From: Streptomyces cavernae
GTDB taxonomy: Bacteria > Actinomycetota > Actinomycetes > Streptomycetales > Streptomycetaceae
NCBI RefSeq assembly: GCF_004023625.1
Contig: NZ_ML137711.1
Span: 147,207-211,206, forward strand
Length of the DNA: 64,000 nt
Direction: 5' to 3'
The translations under genes were made by a program, and so were the position numbers. Shown here one piece after another: positions 48,293 to 57,909 of this stretch; the stretch's first letter is position 1; every line of letters starts with the position of its first letter. A model generated the notes under the pieces. It was not told where the DNA came from. It was given only the letters and a program-made list of their open reading frames with translations, and made no database searches.

Positions 48293-48526
48293 ATGCGCCG
48301 CAAGGGCGACCGTTCCGCCGTCAAGTCCCGCCCCAATCCACTGGATCATGCAGGCATCACGTACATCGACTACAAGGACACCGAAACGCTGCGGAAGTTC
48401 ATCTCCGACCGGGGCAAGATCCGCAGCCGCCGCGTGACTCGCGTCACGGCAAGGCAGCAACGCCTCCTCACCCGGGCGATCAAGAACGCCCGGGAGATGG
48501 CCCTGCTGCCCTACTCGTCCCGGTAG
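48293..48526 (+). CDS. rpsR: 30S ribosomal protein S18, zinc-independent paralogue
   Basis: This encodes 77 residues ([40 protein letters not shown]). There are no cysteines. It starts immediately after the COG0523 stop and closes the operon. Confidence 0.95.
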   Translation: MRRKGDRSAVKSRPNPLDHAGITYIDYKDTETLRKFISDRGKIRSRRVTRVTARQQRLLTRAIKNAREMALLPYSSR

Positions 48527-48932
48527 GCAGAGCTTCGCAATGTAAGTAATCCACATCCCGTTTGCACCGAAAACGCCGCCGCGACGCCGTCGTGACGCCG
48601 CCGCGATCGCCCCCGACGATCCGCCGCCGGACTTGCCCTGACAAGAGGTGATTTCCGGAAGCGCTCCGCAAGGATCCAGCCACCCTGGGCGTCTTCACCG
48701 GACGGTCGCCGGGCGAATGGAACAGGAATGGCGGCGCTTACGTCTCTCCCTTGGGCACAAGGCAACGAACCAGGCCGAGTTCAGGGCAGACGGCGTCCCG
48801 GCTGTAACCGCAGGACCACCCCTCGTGCACGTGCATCTGCCCATGCATCTGCATGTGATCAGAGCTATGATCCGACGCAGTTGACCATTGCCTTCATGGC
48901 ACAACAGCCACTGCACCATCGGGGAGCGACCT
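48527..48932. other. Gap before the DUF397 gene
   Basis: No gene is seen. The right half holds a TGCATCTGC-type repeat element and the promoter of the DUF397 gene. Left of that the sequence is plain intergenic. Confidence 0.55.
48825..48860. promoter_or_regulatory. TGCATCTGC element upstream of the DUF397 gene
   Basis: GTGCACGTGCATCTGCCC is followed by ATGCATCTGCATGTGATC. It contains GTGCAC and TGCATCTGC repeats. A near-identical copy in reverse lies upstream of the HATPase gene. Confidence 0.6.
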
Positions 48933-49175
48933 GTGGACCACGTGTACAACGGCATGGCGGCCACGGAGTTGCAGGACGTGGTCTGGCAGAAGAGCCGGCA
49001 CAGCAACTCGCAGGGTTCCTGCGTGGAGTTCGCCCAGCTTCCCGACGGCGGCGTCGCCGTCCGGAATTCGAACTTCCCGGAGGGGCCGGCGCTGGTGTAC
49101 ACCCGCGCCGAGATCGAGGCCATGCTCCTGGGGGTCAAGGACGGCGAGTTCGACCACCTGGTCGCGGGCGGCTGA
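48933..49175 (+). CDS. DUF397 protein
   Basis: This encodes 80 residues with the DUF397 pattern WQKSRHSNSQGSCVEFAQL, VAVRNSNFPEGPAL and the end AMLLGVKDGEFDHL. Small DUF397 proteins accompany XRE/DUF5753 regulators and HATPase proteins in Streptomyces and modulate development in the WhiJ-type systems. GTG 48933 has GGGGAGCGACCT before it. Confidence 0.88.
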   Translation: MDHVYNGMAATELQDVVWQKSRHSNSQGSCVEFAQLPDGGVAVRNSNFPEGPALVYTRAEIEAMLLGVKDGEFDHLVAGG

Positions 49176-49315
49176 CCACCGTCCCGCGTCCCGTCCCGGA
49201 CGGCCGATCACCGTCCCGTGCCCGGTCCCGGACGGCCGATCACCGTCCCGGCAGGCGAAAGCCCCCGCTCGGCGTGCCGCCGTGCGAGGTGGTCGTTGGT
49301 CGATTCAGGAACGGC

Positions 49316-49801
49316 TCACAGCCGGAACAGCGCCCACACGACCTTCCCGTTGAGCGCGCCCGCGAGCGGGTGCCACCCCCAGCTGTCGGCGAACGAGTCG
49401 ACCAGGAACAGACCGCGCCCCGACTCGGCCGAGAAGTCCTCCGAAGCGCCCGCCACCGGGTTGTCGTGGCTGGGGTCGCGCACCGCGCACACCAGTCGCG
49501 AGGTCCAGCGCATCAAGTGCAGCCGCACGGGCGGCTCGTGACCTTCCCCGCGCGGGGTGTCCGAGGGCAGCGCGTGGCGCAGCGCGTTGGTGACGAGTTC
49601 CGAGACCACCAGGCAGACGTCGTCGTAACGGTCGCCTACGTCCCACTGGTCGAGGGTGCGGCGGGTGAACCGCCGTGCTTCGCGTACCGCTTCGTAGCGG
49701 GCGGGCAGGGCGCAGGAGGCAGAGCTGGACACGGCCGCGGGATCGAGCGGCGGAAGCCCCTGCCTTAAAGGCTCGAGCATGGTTGATCCATTCGTCCCCA
49801 T
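49316..49801 (-). CDS. Anti-sigma-type HATPase (serine kinase-like) protein
   Basis: This encodes 161 residues with a GHKL ATPase fold: N box SELVTNALRHA, then RDPSHDNPV and the G2-like GRGLFLVDSFADSWGW. It is of the RsbW/SpoIIAB-like class that binds sigma or anti-anti-sigma factors. The start was set at ATG 49801 (MGTNGSTMLEPL), because the upstream in-frame region contains the TGCATCTGC element and is probably promoter. It converges on the DUF397 gene. Confidence 0.85.
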   Translation of the reverse strand: MGTNGSTMLEPLRQGLPPLDPAAVSSSASCALPARYEAVREARRFTRRTLDQWDVGDRYDDVCLVVSELVTNALRHALPSDTPRGEGHEPPVRLHLMRWTSRLVCAVRDPSHDNPVAGASEDFSAESGRGLFLVDSFADSWGWHPLAGALNGKVVWALFRL

Positions 49802-49876
49802 GCGAGGCACTCCCGGGAGTTCGCGGTCGTTGCGATGCAGCGGTGGCGCGGGGACCATGGTTCCGAATGCGTACAG

Positions 49877-49903
49877 CAGATGCAAGGGCAGATGCACGTG
49901 CAC
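49877..49903. promoter_or_regulatory. TGCATCTGC element upstream of the HATPase gene
   Basis: On the minus strand this reads GTGCACGTGCATCTGCCC then TTGCATCTG, matching the element before the DUF397 gene with one difference. It lies about 76 bp upstream of the chosen start. Confidence 0.6.
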
Positions 49904-50089
49904 GCGCCTGAAATGCATCGGTGTGAGCCGGTTACAGGTTATTTATTCCTCGGTCAAGCGGTGCGGCTCTTTCCGGTCCTTTCCATTTCCGTAACCGAAC
50001 GAGTACGGGCTGGAGCGTTTTGATGGCAGACTTCGGGCTCTGTACGTGTGTTGGGGAGGGACTGGCCGAGTGACCGCAGAGGAGTCGAG

Positions 50090-50956
50090 GTGACCACAGG
50101 GGAGTCGAGCGGCTCAGTGGTGCGGCGCATCCTGCTGGGCTCGCAGCTCAGGCGATTGCGGGAGGGGCGCGGGATCACCCGCGAAGCGGCCGGTTACTCG
50201 ATCCGTGCCTCCGAGTCGAAGATCAGCCGCATGGAGTTGGGACGGGTGAGCTTCAAGGCGAGGGACGTGGAGGACTTGCTGACGCTGTACGGCGTGACCG
50301 ACGAAGCAGAGCGGGGCTCCCTGCTCGGGCTGGCCAGGGAGGCGAACGTCGCGGGCTGGTGGCACAGTTACTCGGACGTGCTGCCCGGGTGGTTCCAGAC
50401 GTATGTGGGCCTGGAGGGCGCCGCGTCGTTGATCCGGGTCTACGAGGTGCAGTTCGTGCACGGTCTGCTGCAGACCGAGGCGTACGCGCACGCCGTCGTC
50501 ACGCGCGGCATGGACAAGGGCGCGAGCAAGGCCGACATCGAGCGGCGGGTGGCGCTGCGTCTGGAGCGGCAGAAGATCCTCGTCTCGGAGCGCGCACCGG
50601 ACTTCCACGTCGTCCTCGACGAGGCGGCGCTGCGCCGGCCGTACGGCGACCGTGCGGTGATGCGCGGTCAGCTGGAGCATCTGATCGAGGTCTCCGAGCG
50701 GCCGAACGTCACCCTCCAGGTGATGCCGTTCAGCTTCGGCGGGCATGCCGGGGAAGCCGGCGCCTTCGCGATGCTCAGCTTCCCGGAGTCGGACCTCTCC
50801 GATGTTGTGTACCTGGAGCAGATGACCAGCGCCCTGTATGTCGACAAACGAGAGGAGGTCACACAGTATGAAAAGGCCATGGAACGGCTGCAAGCGGACA
50901 GCCCGAATCCGGCGGCTACACGTGACCTCCTCCGAGGTCTGCTCCAACTCTCATAA
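50090..50956 (+). CDS. XRE-type regulator with DUF5753 domain
   Basis: This encodes 288 residues. The helix-turn-helix spans about 17-70 (LGSQLRRLREGRGITREAAG, YSIRASESKISRMELGR). The DUF5753 domain (about 95-280) shows YVGLEGAASLIRVYE, VHGLLQTEAYAHAV and VTLQVMPFSFGGHAG. It is a WhiJ-like regulator that probably binds DNA near the neighbouring DUF397 and HATPase genes and pairs with the DUF397 protein. Twenty bases before the start are almost duplicated (GTGACCGCAGAGGAGTCGAG), giving two similar ribosome binding sites. GTG 50090 is preferred. Confidence 0.9.
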   Translation: MTTGESSGSVVRRILLGSQLRRLREGRGITREAAGYSIRASESKISRMELGRVSFKARDVEDLLTLYGVTDEAERGSLLGLAREANVAGWWHSYSDVLPGWFQTYVGLEGAASLIRVYEVQFVHGLLQTEAYAHAVVTRGMDKGASKADIERRVALRLERQKILVSERAPDFHVVLDEAALRRPYGDRAVMRGQLEHLIEVSERPNVTLQVMPFSFGGHAGEAGAFAMLSFPESDLSDVVYLEQMTSALYVDKREEVTQYEKAMERLQADSPNPAATRDLLRGLLQLS

Positions 50957-51020
50957 GACAGAAGTACGATGACGTCTCAACAGGCATCATCTGCGCTTGC
51001 CTTCTGCGGTTGGGGATCCT

Positions 51021-52478
51021 ATGTCCTTCTTCACTGACCTGGCCCACCAGTACATCGACGGCGAGTGGCGGACCGGCAGCGGCTCGTGGGACATCATCGA
51101 CTTCAACCCGTACAACGGTGAGAAGCTGGCCGCGCTGACCGTCGCGACGGTCGCCGAGGTCGACGACGCCTATCGCGCGGCCGAGCGAGCGCAGAAGCAG
51201 TGGGCGCAGACAAGCCCCTACGACCGGCGACAGGTGATCGAGCGGGTGCTGCGCATCGTCGAGGCGCGGCGCGGCGAGATAGTCGAAGCGATCATGGACG
51301 AGCTCGGCGGCACCCGCGGCAAGGGGGAGTACGAAGTCGCGCTCGCCGAGAGCTTTCTGCGGGAGGCGATGCTGATCGCGATGCGTCCGCAGGGCGAGCT
51401 CCTGCCCTCGCCGCTCGCGGGCAAGGAGAACCGCGTCTTCCGGCTCCCGGTCGGTGTGGTGGCGGTGATCAGCCCCTTCAACTTCCCCTTCCTGATCACC
51501 TTGAAGTCGGTCGCCCCCGCGATCGCCCTCGGCAACGCCGTGGTCATCAAGCCGAACCAGAACGCCCCGGTCGTCGGCGGCGGCCTGATAGCCCGGATCT
51601 TCGAGGACGCGGGGCTGCCGGCCGGTGTGCTCAACGTGGTGGTCACCGACATAGCCGAGATCGGTGACGCGCTCATCGAGCACCCGGTGCCCAAGGTGAT
51701 CTCCTTCGCCGGTTCCGACCGTGTCGGCCGCCATGTCGCGGCCGTGGCGGCCGCCCACTTCAAGCGCGCCGTACTGGAGTTGAGCGGCAACTGCGCACTG
51801 GTCGTGTGCGACGACGCCGACCTGGACTACGCGGTCGACGCGGCGATATTCAGCCGGTTCGTCTACGCGGGCCAGGTCTGCATGGCAGCCAACCGGATCC
51901 TGGTCGACCGGGCGGTGGAGCGGGAGTTCACCGAGAAGTTCGTCGCCCGCGTCGAGGCACTGAAGACCGGCGACCCGCGCGACCCGGAGACTCACATCGG
52001 CCCGGTCATCAACGAGTTCCAGGCCGAGGCGCTGACCGCCCTGATCGAGCAGGCCCTCGCCGACGGCGCCACGGCGCTGGTGCGGGGCCGGGCCGTCGGC
52101 AACCTCCTCGAGCCGACCGTCCTGACCGGTCTGCCCGACGACTCCCCGATCCTGCGCCAGGAACTCCTCGGCCCGGTCGCCCTGCTCATCCCGTTCGACG
52201 GCGAGGACGAGGCGGTGCGGATCGTCAACGACACCCCGTACGGGCTCAGCGGCGCCGTGCACACGGCCAACGTCGAGCGGGGCGTGGAGTTCGCAACCCG
52301 CATCGAGACCGGGATGTTCCACGTCAACGACTCCACGGTCAACGACGACCCACTGGTCCCCTTCGGCGGCGAGAAGTCCTCCGGGTACGGGCGCCTGAAC
52401 GGTGAGTCGACGATCGAGGCGTTCACCACCCACAAGTGGATCTCGGTGCAGCACGGGAAGGCCACGTTCCCCTTCTGA
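51021..52478 (+). CDS. Aldehyde dehydrogenase (benzaldehyde/vanillin-type)
   Basis: This encodes 485 residues. The nucleophile is Cys287 in AGQVCMAANR and the general base is Glu253 in VLELSGNCALVV. NAD-binding features are ISPFNFPFLITLKSVAPAIA and SFAGSDRVG. The closest well-known group is the aromatic aldehyde dehydrogenases, but the substrate is not fixed. ATG 51021 has GGGGATCC before it. Confidence 0.9.
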   Translation: MSFFTDLAHQYIDGEWRTGSGSWDIIDFNPYNGEKLAALTVATVAEVDDAYRAAERAQKQWAQTSPYDRRQVIERVLRIVEARRGEIVEAIMDELGGTRGKGEYEVALAESFLREAMLIAMRPQGELLPSPLAGKENRVFRLPVGVVAVISPFNFPFLITLKSVAPAIALGNAVVIKPNQNAPVVGGGLIARIFEDAGLPAGVLNVVVTDIAEIGDALIEHPVPKVISFAGSDRVGRHVAAVAAAHFKRAVLELSGNCALVVCDDADLDYAVDAAIFSRFVYAGQVCMAANRILVDRAVEREFTEKFVARVEALKTGDPRDPETHIGPVINEFQAEALTALIEQALADGATALVRGRAVGNLLEPTVLTGLPDDSPILRQELLGPVALLIPFDGEDEAVRIVNDTPYGLSGAVHTANVERGVEFATRIETGMFHVNDSTVNDDPLVPFGGEKSSGYGRLNGESTIEAFTTHKWISVQHGKATFPF

Positions 52479-52570
52479 GCATCCCCTCGACCGCCCTTGA
52501 GGACAGAACCTGACCGCAAGGGCCCGTAGCTTCGTCGGTGTCAGGAAGAACCGGCGAAAGGCGGCGGACG

Positions 52571-53119
52571 ATGGTCACTCACGTGGGTGCGGAGGCACGC
52601 GGCGACGAGCGTGGGGCACTGCTGGCGTTCCTTCAGGAGCAGCGCGGCGGTATCCGGCGGGCGGTGCTCGGGCTGACCGAGGAGCAGTCGGCGAGCAGGC
52701 CGAGCGCCAGCGAACTGTCGCTGTCCGGCCTGATCAAGCATGTCGCCGAGGTCGAGCAGGGCTGGGTCGCGCGGGCCAAGGGTGAGGCGCCGGCGGTCGA
52801 GCGGAACGAGTCCAACTGGCACGAGTGCTTCCTGCTCGTCGGCGACGAGACCGTCGAGTCGCAACTCGCGTACTGGGAGAAGGTCGCCGCGGAGACGGAG
52901 GCGTTCATCCGCTCGGTGCCGAGCCTGGACGACACCTTCCCGCTGCCGGACCAGCCGTGGTTCCCGCCGGAGGGGCGGGTCTCGATGCGCTGGCTCGTGT
53001 TGACTCTGATCCGTGAGATGGCCCGGCACGCCGGTCACGCCGACATCATCCGCGAGTCGCTGGACGGGAAGACGGCCTTCGAACTGGTCGCCGAGGAGCG
53101 GGGATCGGGCTGGGGGTGA
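52571..53119 (+). CDS. DinB-like (DUF664) four-helix protein
   Basis: This encodes 182 residues with the DinB/YfiT fold: LSGLIKHVAEVEQGW with a metal-binding His, and a C-terminal LTLIREMARHAGHADIIRE with two more His. Such proteins are metal-dependent, often thiol (mycothiol) transferases. The ATG is preceded by AAAGGCGG. Confidence 0.82.
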   Translation: MVTHVGAEARGDERGALLAFLQEQRGGIRRAVLGLTEEQSASRPSASELSLSGLIKHVAEVEQGWVARAKGEAPAVERNESNWHECFLLVGDETVESQLAYWEKVAAETEAFIRSVPSLDDTFPLPDQPWFPPEGRVSMRWLVLTLIREMARHAGHADIIRESLDGKTAFELVAEERGSGWG

Positions 53120-53163
53120 TCCTGGGTGATCCCCGCGGTCCCGGGTGGTCCTACGCTGGCCCC

Positions 53164-53805
53164 ATGTCAGCGATCCGCCTCCTCGTGCTGGGCGCGGTAC
53201 GCCAGCACGGCCGCGCCCACGGCTACCAGGTGCGCAACGACCTGGAGTACTGGGGCGCCCATGAGTGGTCCAACGCCAAGCCCGGCTCGATCTACCACGC
53301 CCTGAAGCAGATGGCGAAGCAGGGACTGCTGCACGCGCACGAGATCGCGCCGTCCACGGTCGGCGGGCCGCCGCGCACCGAGTACGAGATCACGGAGGCG
53401 GGCACCCAGGAGTACCTGGCGCTGCTGCGGGAGGCCCTCGCCGCGCGGGAGCGGACCATCGACGTGCTCTCCGCGGCGATCGGTTTCATGGTCGACCTGG
53501 AACGCGCGGAGGTGGTCTCCCTGCTGCGGGAGCGGCTGCGCCGGCTCGCAGAGTGGCGGGGCGCCGTCACGGAGCACTACGTGCCCGTGGGCGGCCCGGA
53601 GAAGCTCGGTCACATCGGGGAGATCATGAACATGTGGGTTCACGCGGCCGACGGCGAGGCGGCGTGGACCCGAGGTCTCATCGAACGCATCGAGGGCGGG
53701 GCGTACACCTTCGCCGGGGAGGGTGAGCCGTTCGTCGGCGTGCTGGCGGAAGGCGTGGAGAACCCGTACGCGACGGGGGATTCGCATCCCGGAGATATCC
53801 GTTAA
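53164..53805 (+). CDS. PadR-type repressor
   Basis: This encodes 213 residues. The winged helix starts at RLLVLGAVRQHGRAHGYQVR and includes KPGSIYHALKQMAKQGLL and RTEYEITEAG, the PadR pattern. A C-terminal coiled-coil dimerisation region follows. Two palindromes lie immediately downstream, before the ABC exporter genes, which it presumably represses until a drug or metabolite binds. Confidence 0.9.
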   Translation: MSAIRLLVLGAVRQHGRAHGYQVRNDLEYWGAHEWSNAKPGSIYHALKQMAKQGLLHAHEIAPSTVGGPPRTEYEITEAGTQEYLALLREALAARERTIDVLSAAIGFMVDLERAEVVSLLRERLRRLAEWRGAVTEHYVPVGGPEKLGHIGEIMNMWVHAADGEAAWTRGLIERIEGGAYTFAGEGEPFVGVLAEGVENPYATGDSHPGDIR

Positions 53806-53872
53806 TCAAGTTTGACTAATCTGCTGGCGGGGCATAGCCTCCGCTGGCGAGCAGGTAGTCAAGTTTGATTAG
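53803..53872. promoter_or_regulatory. Two PadR-type operators
   Basis: TAATCAAGTTTGACTAA (53803-53819) and TAGTCAAGTTTGATTAG (53856-53872) both fit TARTCAAGTTTGAYTAR, with TCAA-GT-TTGA at the centre. They are 53 bp apart, centre to centre, and end 39 bp before the ATPase start. The first overlaps the stop of the PadR gene. Confidence 0.78.
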
Positions 53873-53910
53873 TTGACGTGGTGGCCATCCGTGGTGACCG
53901 GAGGAGACGC

Positions 53911-54864
53911 ATGACCGAGGCGATCGTCATCGAGGGCGTACGCAAGCGATACGGGGACAAGGCCGCCCTGGACGGGCTGGACCTCACGGTGGGGCGGGGC
54001 ACCGTCCATGGGCTGCTCGGCCCCAACGGCGCGGGCAAGACCACGGCGGTACGCGTGCTGACCACCCTGCTGCGGCCGGACGCGGGCCGCGCGGAGGTCG
54101 CCGGGTACGACGTCGTACGGCAGGCCGACCGGGTGCGCCGCCGGATCGGCCTGCTCGGCCAGCACGCCGCGCTCGACGAGGAGTTGGGTGGACGGCAGAA
54201 CCTGGAGCTGTTCGGGCGCCTGTACCACCTGGGCGCCCGGCGGGCGGGTGCGCGCGCCGACGAACTCCTGAAGCGCTTCGGCTTGGCTGACGTGGGCCGA
54301 AAGTCGGTGAAGCAGTACAGCGGCGGCATGCGGCGCCGGCTCGACCTCGCCGTCTCGCTGATCACCGAGCCGGAGGTGCTGTTCCTGGACGAGCCGACCA
54401 CCGGGCTCGACCCGCGCGGCCGGGCCGAGGTGTGGTCGTCGGTGCGCTCCCTGGTCGACAGCGGCACGACCGTGCTGCTCACCACCCAGTACCTCGAGGA
54501 GGCTGACCAACTGGCCCACCGGATCTCGGTCGTCGACCACGGCCGGGTCATCGCGGACGGCACCGCCGACGAACTCAAGGCCCGCACGGGCGGCGACCGC
54601 ATCGATGTCGTCCTGCGCGACGCGGGGCAACTGGGCGCCGCCGTGGCCCTGCTGCCGGTCCCCGCCGAGGGCGTGACGGTGGACGCGGACCGCCGACTGA
54701 TCAGCGCCCCGGTCACCGACCGCATGAAGGCGCTCGCCGAGGTGCTGCGGGCCCTGGACGAGGCCGGCATCGAGGCCGAGGACATCGCCCTGCGCAGGCC
54801 GACGCTGGACGAGGTGTTCCTGCACCTCACCGGAGAGGACCACCGAGTGAAGGAGGCCGTATGA
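53911..54864 (+). CDS. ABC exporter ATPase, DrrA type
   Basis: This encodes 317 residues. Walker A is GPNGAGKTT, the signature is [12 protein letters not shown], and Walker B is [11 protein letters not shown]. The C-terminal ~90 residues are the extra domain of the DrrA/daunorubicin-resistance group. It drives the membrane protein that follows, whose start overlaps its stop (ATGA). Both genes are controlled from the palindromes in front. ATG 53911 has GGAGGAG. Confidence 0.92.
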   Translation: MTEAIVIEGVRKRYGDKAALDGLDLTVGRGTVHGLLGPNGAGKTTAVRVLTTLLRPDAGRAEVAGYDVVRQADRVRRRIGLLGQHAALDEELGGRQNLELFGRLYHLGARRAGARADELLKRFGLADVGRKSVKQYSGGMRRRLDLAVSLITEPEVLFLDEPTTGLDPRGRAEVWSSVRSLVDSGTTVLLTTQYLEEADQLAHRISVVDHGRVIADGTADELKARTGGDRIDVVLRDAGQLGAAVALLPVPAEGVTVDADRRLISAPVTDRMKALAEVLRALDEAGIEAEDIALRRPTLDEVFLHLTGEDHRVKEAV

Positions 54865-55622
54865 ACACCTATGCCCTGACCGACTCCTGGACCATGACCC
54901 GCCGCGAACTCGCCCACTGGGCACGCCAACCCGTGCAGGTGCTGGTGGGGCTGGTCTTCCCCGTGATGCTGCTGCTGATGTTCGGCTTCCTGATCGGCGG
55001 CGGGCGCGGGGTGCAAGGTGAGTACGTGGACTTCCTCGTCCCCGGGATGCTCGCGCTGACCATGGCATTCGGCCTCGAAGGGACCATGCTCCAGGTCACC
55101 CAGGACCTCAACAAGGGCGTCATCGACCGCTTCCGGTCGATGCCGATGACCAACGGGGCGGTCCTGGTGGGTCGTTGTGCGGCCGACATGCTCCAGTCGG
55201 CGATCGGGCTCGCGGTGCTGATCGGCGTCGGCTACGCGATCGGCTGGCGGGCGCACGCCGGCGCAGGGGAATTCCTCGGCGCGGTGGGGCTGTTGCTGCT
55301 GTTCCGGTTCGCGATGCTGTGGATCGGCATCCATCTGGCGATGGTCGCGGGGAAGCCGGAGATGGTGCAGGCCGTGCAGATCCTGGTGTGGCCGGTGGGC
55401 TTCCTCTCCAACGCGCTGGCCACGCCGGAGACCATGCCGGACTGGCTGGGCACGGTGGTGGAGTGGAACCCGATGTCCCAGACGGCCACGGCGGTACGGG
55501 AGTTGTTCGGCGGGCCGGGCGGGGAGGCCGGGCACGTGTGGGCGGCGGTGGTCTGGCCGCTGGCGCTGGTGGCGGTGTTCTTTCCGCTGGCGGTGCGGAG
55601 GTTCGGGCGGTTGAGCCGTTAG
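54861..55622 (+). CDS. ABC-2 type exporter permease, DrrB type
   Basis: This encodes 253 residues with six transmembrane helices (about 28-48, 60-80, 104-130, 138-160, 170-190, 225-245) and the ABC-2 pattern [17 protein letters not shown]. With the ATPase it forms a drug or lipid efflux pump. Its last codons overlap the converging Uma2 gene by four bases. Confidence 0.9.
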   Translation: MNTYALTDSWTMTRRELAHWARQPVQVLVGLVFPVMLLLMFGFLIGGGRGVQGEYVDFLVPGMLALTMAFGLEGTMLQVTQDLNKGVIDRFRSMPMTNGAVLVGRCAADMLQSAIGLAVLIGVGYAIGWRAHAGAGEFLGAVGLLLLFRFAMLWIGIHLAMVAGKPEMVQAVQILVWPVGFLSNALATPETMPDWLGTVVEWNPMSQTATAVRELFGGPGGEAGHVWAAVVWPLALVAVFFPLAVRRFGRLSR

Positions 55623-56233
55623 GTGTCAAGCAGGTCGTGCTGGTTGATTTCGATGGGGAAGGGGACCTCGGTGACGAGTGTGTCGGTGTGTGTCGAAAGT
55701 CCAGGCCGAGGAACGAAGACTCCGGTTTCCTCGTCACGCCGGAACTCGTGTACCACCGGGTCGTCCTTCTCCCCTCGCTCGACGCGCCAGTAGTGGGCGA
55801 TGCCGGCTTCCGCGTACATGCCGGGCTTCAAGAAGCGGTCGTCCTTGAGCGAGCCGGGCGAGACCACCTCGACGGCGAGGACCACGCAAGCGACCGGGGT
55901 GCATTCCATGGTGCGCACGTCGGTCTCGGTCTTGTCGTACACGATGACGTCCGGCCAGAGGACGTTGTGGTTGTCGAACTGGATCGCCCGCTCGGCCTCG
56001 GCACCGTACGGAGACTGCTTGGCGAGCTCCATCGCCATGCACAGCCGGTTCCGGACCCGGTCGTGCCACCACTTCGTCGCTCCACGTACCACGATGTTCC
56101 CATCCACGAGCTCCCAGTCGAACGGGACGTCCAGTTCCTTGACCTGGTCCCATGTCCAGCCGTCCTCGGGCGGGAACGTCCAGTTCTCAGGAGTGGCCCG
56201 CGGGTGCTGCTCGGTGTGTGCCTCGGCGGCCAT
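55619..56233 (-). CDS. Uma2-family (DUF820) restriction-endonuclease-fold protein
   Basis: This encodes 204 residues. The PD-(D/E)xK-like core appears as [11 protein letters not shown] and [25 protein letters not shown] sequence. The family is abundant in Streptomyces and cyanobacteria, with unknown role. ATG 56233 has GGGAGCAG upstream; ATG 56245 is an alternative. Confidence 0.85.
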   Translation of the reverse strand: MAAEAHTEQHPRATPENWTFPPEDGWTWDQVKELDVPFDWELVDGNIVVRGATKWWHDRVRNRLCMAMELAKQSPYGAEAERAIQFDNHNVLWPDVIVYDKTETDVRTMECTPVACVVLAVEVVSPGSLKDDRFLKPGMYAEAGIAHYWRVERGEKDDPVVHEFRRDEETGVFVPRPGLSTHTDTLVTEVPFPIEINQHDLLDT

Positions 56234-56350
56234 GACTGCTCCCATGCGGACGATCGTGGGCGGTGCTGTGCGTGCCTGTTTCCCTTTCGACGGTAGCGTC
56301 GTCACCCCCGCGAGTGGTGAGGCATCGTTCCTGCATGGGAGCAGGTGTCG

Positions 56351-57763
56351 TCAGTGGTGGAAGCCGGTGGCCGCACCCTTGTCGTGCGTCGACGGGTGCG
56401 GCTGCCGACGCAGTTCCGGGAGCAGACTGCCCAGGTCCTCCGCGAACAGTTCGGCGAGGTCCAGCGAGAACCCGTTGCGGCACACCACGCGCAAGACGGA
56501 CAGGTCCTCGCGGTGGGGCGGGAACGTGTACGCGGGCACCAGCCAGCCCTTCTCGCGCATCCGCCGGGACACGTCGAAGACGTCGTACGCCGTGACGTCG
56601 TCGGCGGTGGTGAACGCGAACACGGGCAGCTCGTCGCCCCTGGTCAGCAGCCGGAAGTCGCCGAGCGCCTCCACCCGCTCGGCGAGCGCCCGCGCGATGT
56701 CCCGGGTGGACTGCTGCACCGCCCGGTAGCCCTCCCGGCCCAGCCTCAGGAACGTGTAGTACTGCGCCACGACCTGCGCCCCGGGCCGCGAGAAGTTGAG
56801 CGCGAAGGTGGGCATGTCACCGCCGAGGTAGTTGACCCGGAAGACCAGCTCCTCGGGCAGTTCCGCCTCCGACCGCCACAGCGCCCAGCCGACCCCCGGG
56901 TAGACCAGCCCGTACTTGTGCCCCGAGGTGTTGATGGAGGACACCCGCGGCAGGCGGAAGTCCCAGACCAGGTCCTCGTCGAGGAAGGGCGCGACCATCG
57001 CTCCGGAGGCGCCGTCGACATGGACGGGGACGTCCAGGCCGGTGCGTTCCTGGAGGTCGTCCAGTGCCGCGCACAGTTCGGCGATGGGCTCGTACGACCC
57101 GTCGAAGGTGGAGCCCAGGATGCCGACGACACCGATGGTGTTCTCGTCGCACAGCTCGACCGCCGCCCGCGGGTCGAGGTGGAAACGCTCGCCCTCCATC
57201 GGGATCAGCCGCGGCTCCACCTCCCAGTAGGTGCAGAACTTCTCCCAGCACACCTGGACGTTGACGCCCATCACCAGGTTGGGCCGGGCCTCGGCGGAGG
57301 GATAGCGGTCGGCGTTCCGCTTGGCCCAGCGCCGCTTGAGGGCCATTCCGGCGAGCATGCACGCCTCGCTGGACCCGGTGGTCGAACAACCCATCACGGC
57401 CGTGGGGTCCGGCGCGTTCCACAGGTCGGCGAGCATCGCCACACAGCGCCGCTCCAGCTCGGCCGTGCGCGGGTACTCGTCCTTGTCGATCATGTTCTTG
57501 TCCCGGCACTCGCCCATCAGGAGACCGGCCTGCGGTTCCATCCAGGTGGTGACGAAGGTGGCGAGGTTGAGCCGGGCGTTGCCGTCCAGCATCAGCTCGT
57601 CGTGGACCAGCTGGTACGCGGTCGTCGGCGGCATCGGCCCGTCCGGGATGCGGTGCTTGGGCGGGGCCGTGACCATTCCGCTGAGCGGATTGGCCTCTCC
57701 GTAGAGGGGGTTCACGGGTACGGGGCGCTCGTCGTGTTTCTCGGGACCTTTGTGCAGCGGCAC
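56351..57763 (-). CDS. gadB: Glutamate decarboxylase
   Basis: This encodes 470 residues of fold-type I PLP enzyme. The PLP lysine lies in SINTSGHKYGLVYPG, and DVPVHVDGASGAMVAPF binds the cofactor. The length and the C-terminal TFPPHREDLSVLRVVCRNGF match GAD. It turns glutamate into GABA with proton consumption, and may support acid tolerance or nitrogen flux. No GABA antiporter is nearby. It is divergent from tipA and shares its intergenic region. Confidence 0.93.
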   Translation of the reverse strand: MPLHKGPEKHDERPVPVNPLYGEANPLSGMVTAPPKHRIPDGPMPPTTAYQLVHDELMLDGNARLNLATFVTTWMEPQAGLLMGECRDKNMIDKDEYPRTAELERRCVAMLADLWNAPDPTAVMGCSTTGSSEACMLAGMALKRRWAKRNADRYPSAEARPNLVMGVNVQVCWEKFCTYWEVEPRLIPMEGERFHLDPRAAVELCDENTIGVVGILGSTFDGSYEPIAELCAALDDLQERTGLDVPVHVDGASGAMVAPFLDEDLVWDFRLPRVSSINTSGHKYGLVYPGVGWALWRSEAELPEELVFRVNYLGGDMPTFALNFSRPGAQVVAQYYTFLRLGREGYRAVQQSTRDIARALAERVEALGDFRLLTRGDELPVFAFTTADDVTAYDVFDVSRRMREKGWLVPAYTFPPHREDLSVLRVVCRNGFSLDLAELFAEDLGSLLPELRRQPHPSTHDKGAATGFHH

Positions 57764-57851
57764 GGGGACTCCTCCGGTGGCGGTGGAACGGCTTCCCTTG
57801 CGAAACGGCCTCCTCCTGCGAGGTTACGTAGGGACCTCCGTCCGCGCGCGC

Positions 57852-57873
57852 TTGCACCTCACGCAACGTGAGG
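57852..57873 (+). promoter_or_regulatory. tipA promoter with TipA operator
   Basis: TTGCAC (57852-57857) overlaps the inverted repeat CCTCACG-CAA-CGTGAGG (57857-57873). The layout matches the known thiostrepton-inducible tipA promoter, in which TipAL binds between long-spaced -35 and -10 elements. Confidence 0.85.
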
Positions 57874-57909
57874 AGCCAACCTGGTGTGCGGACCGGGAAA
57901 GGAGCGGGA

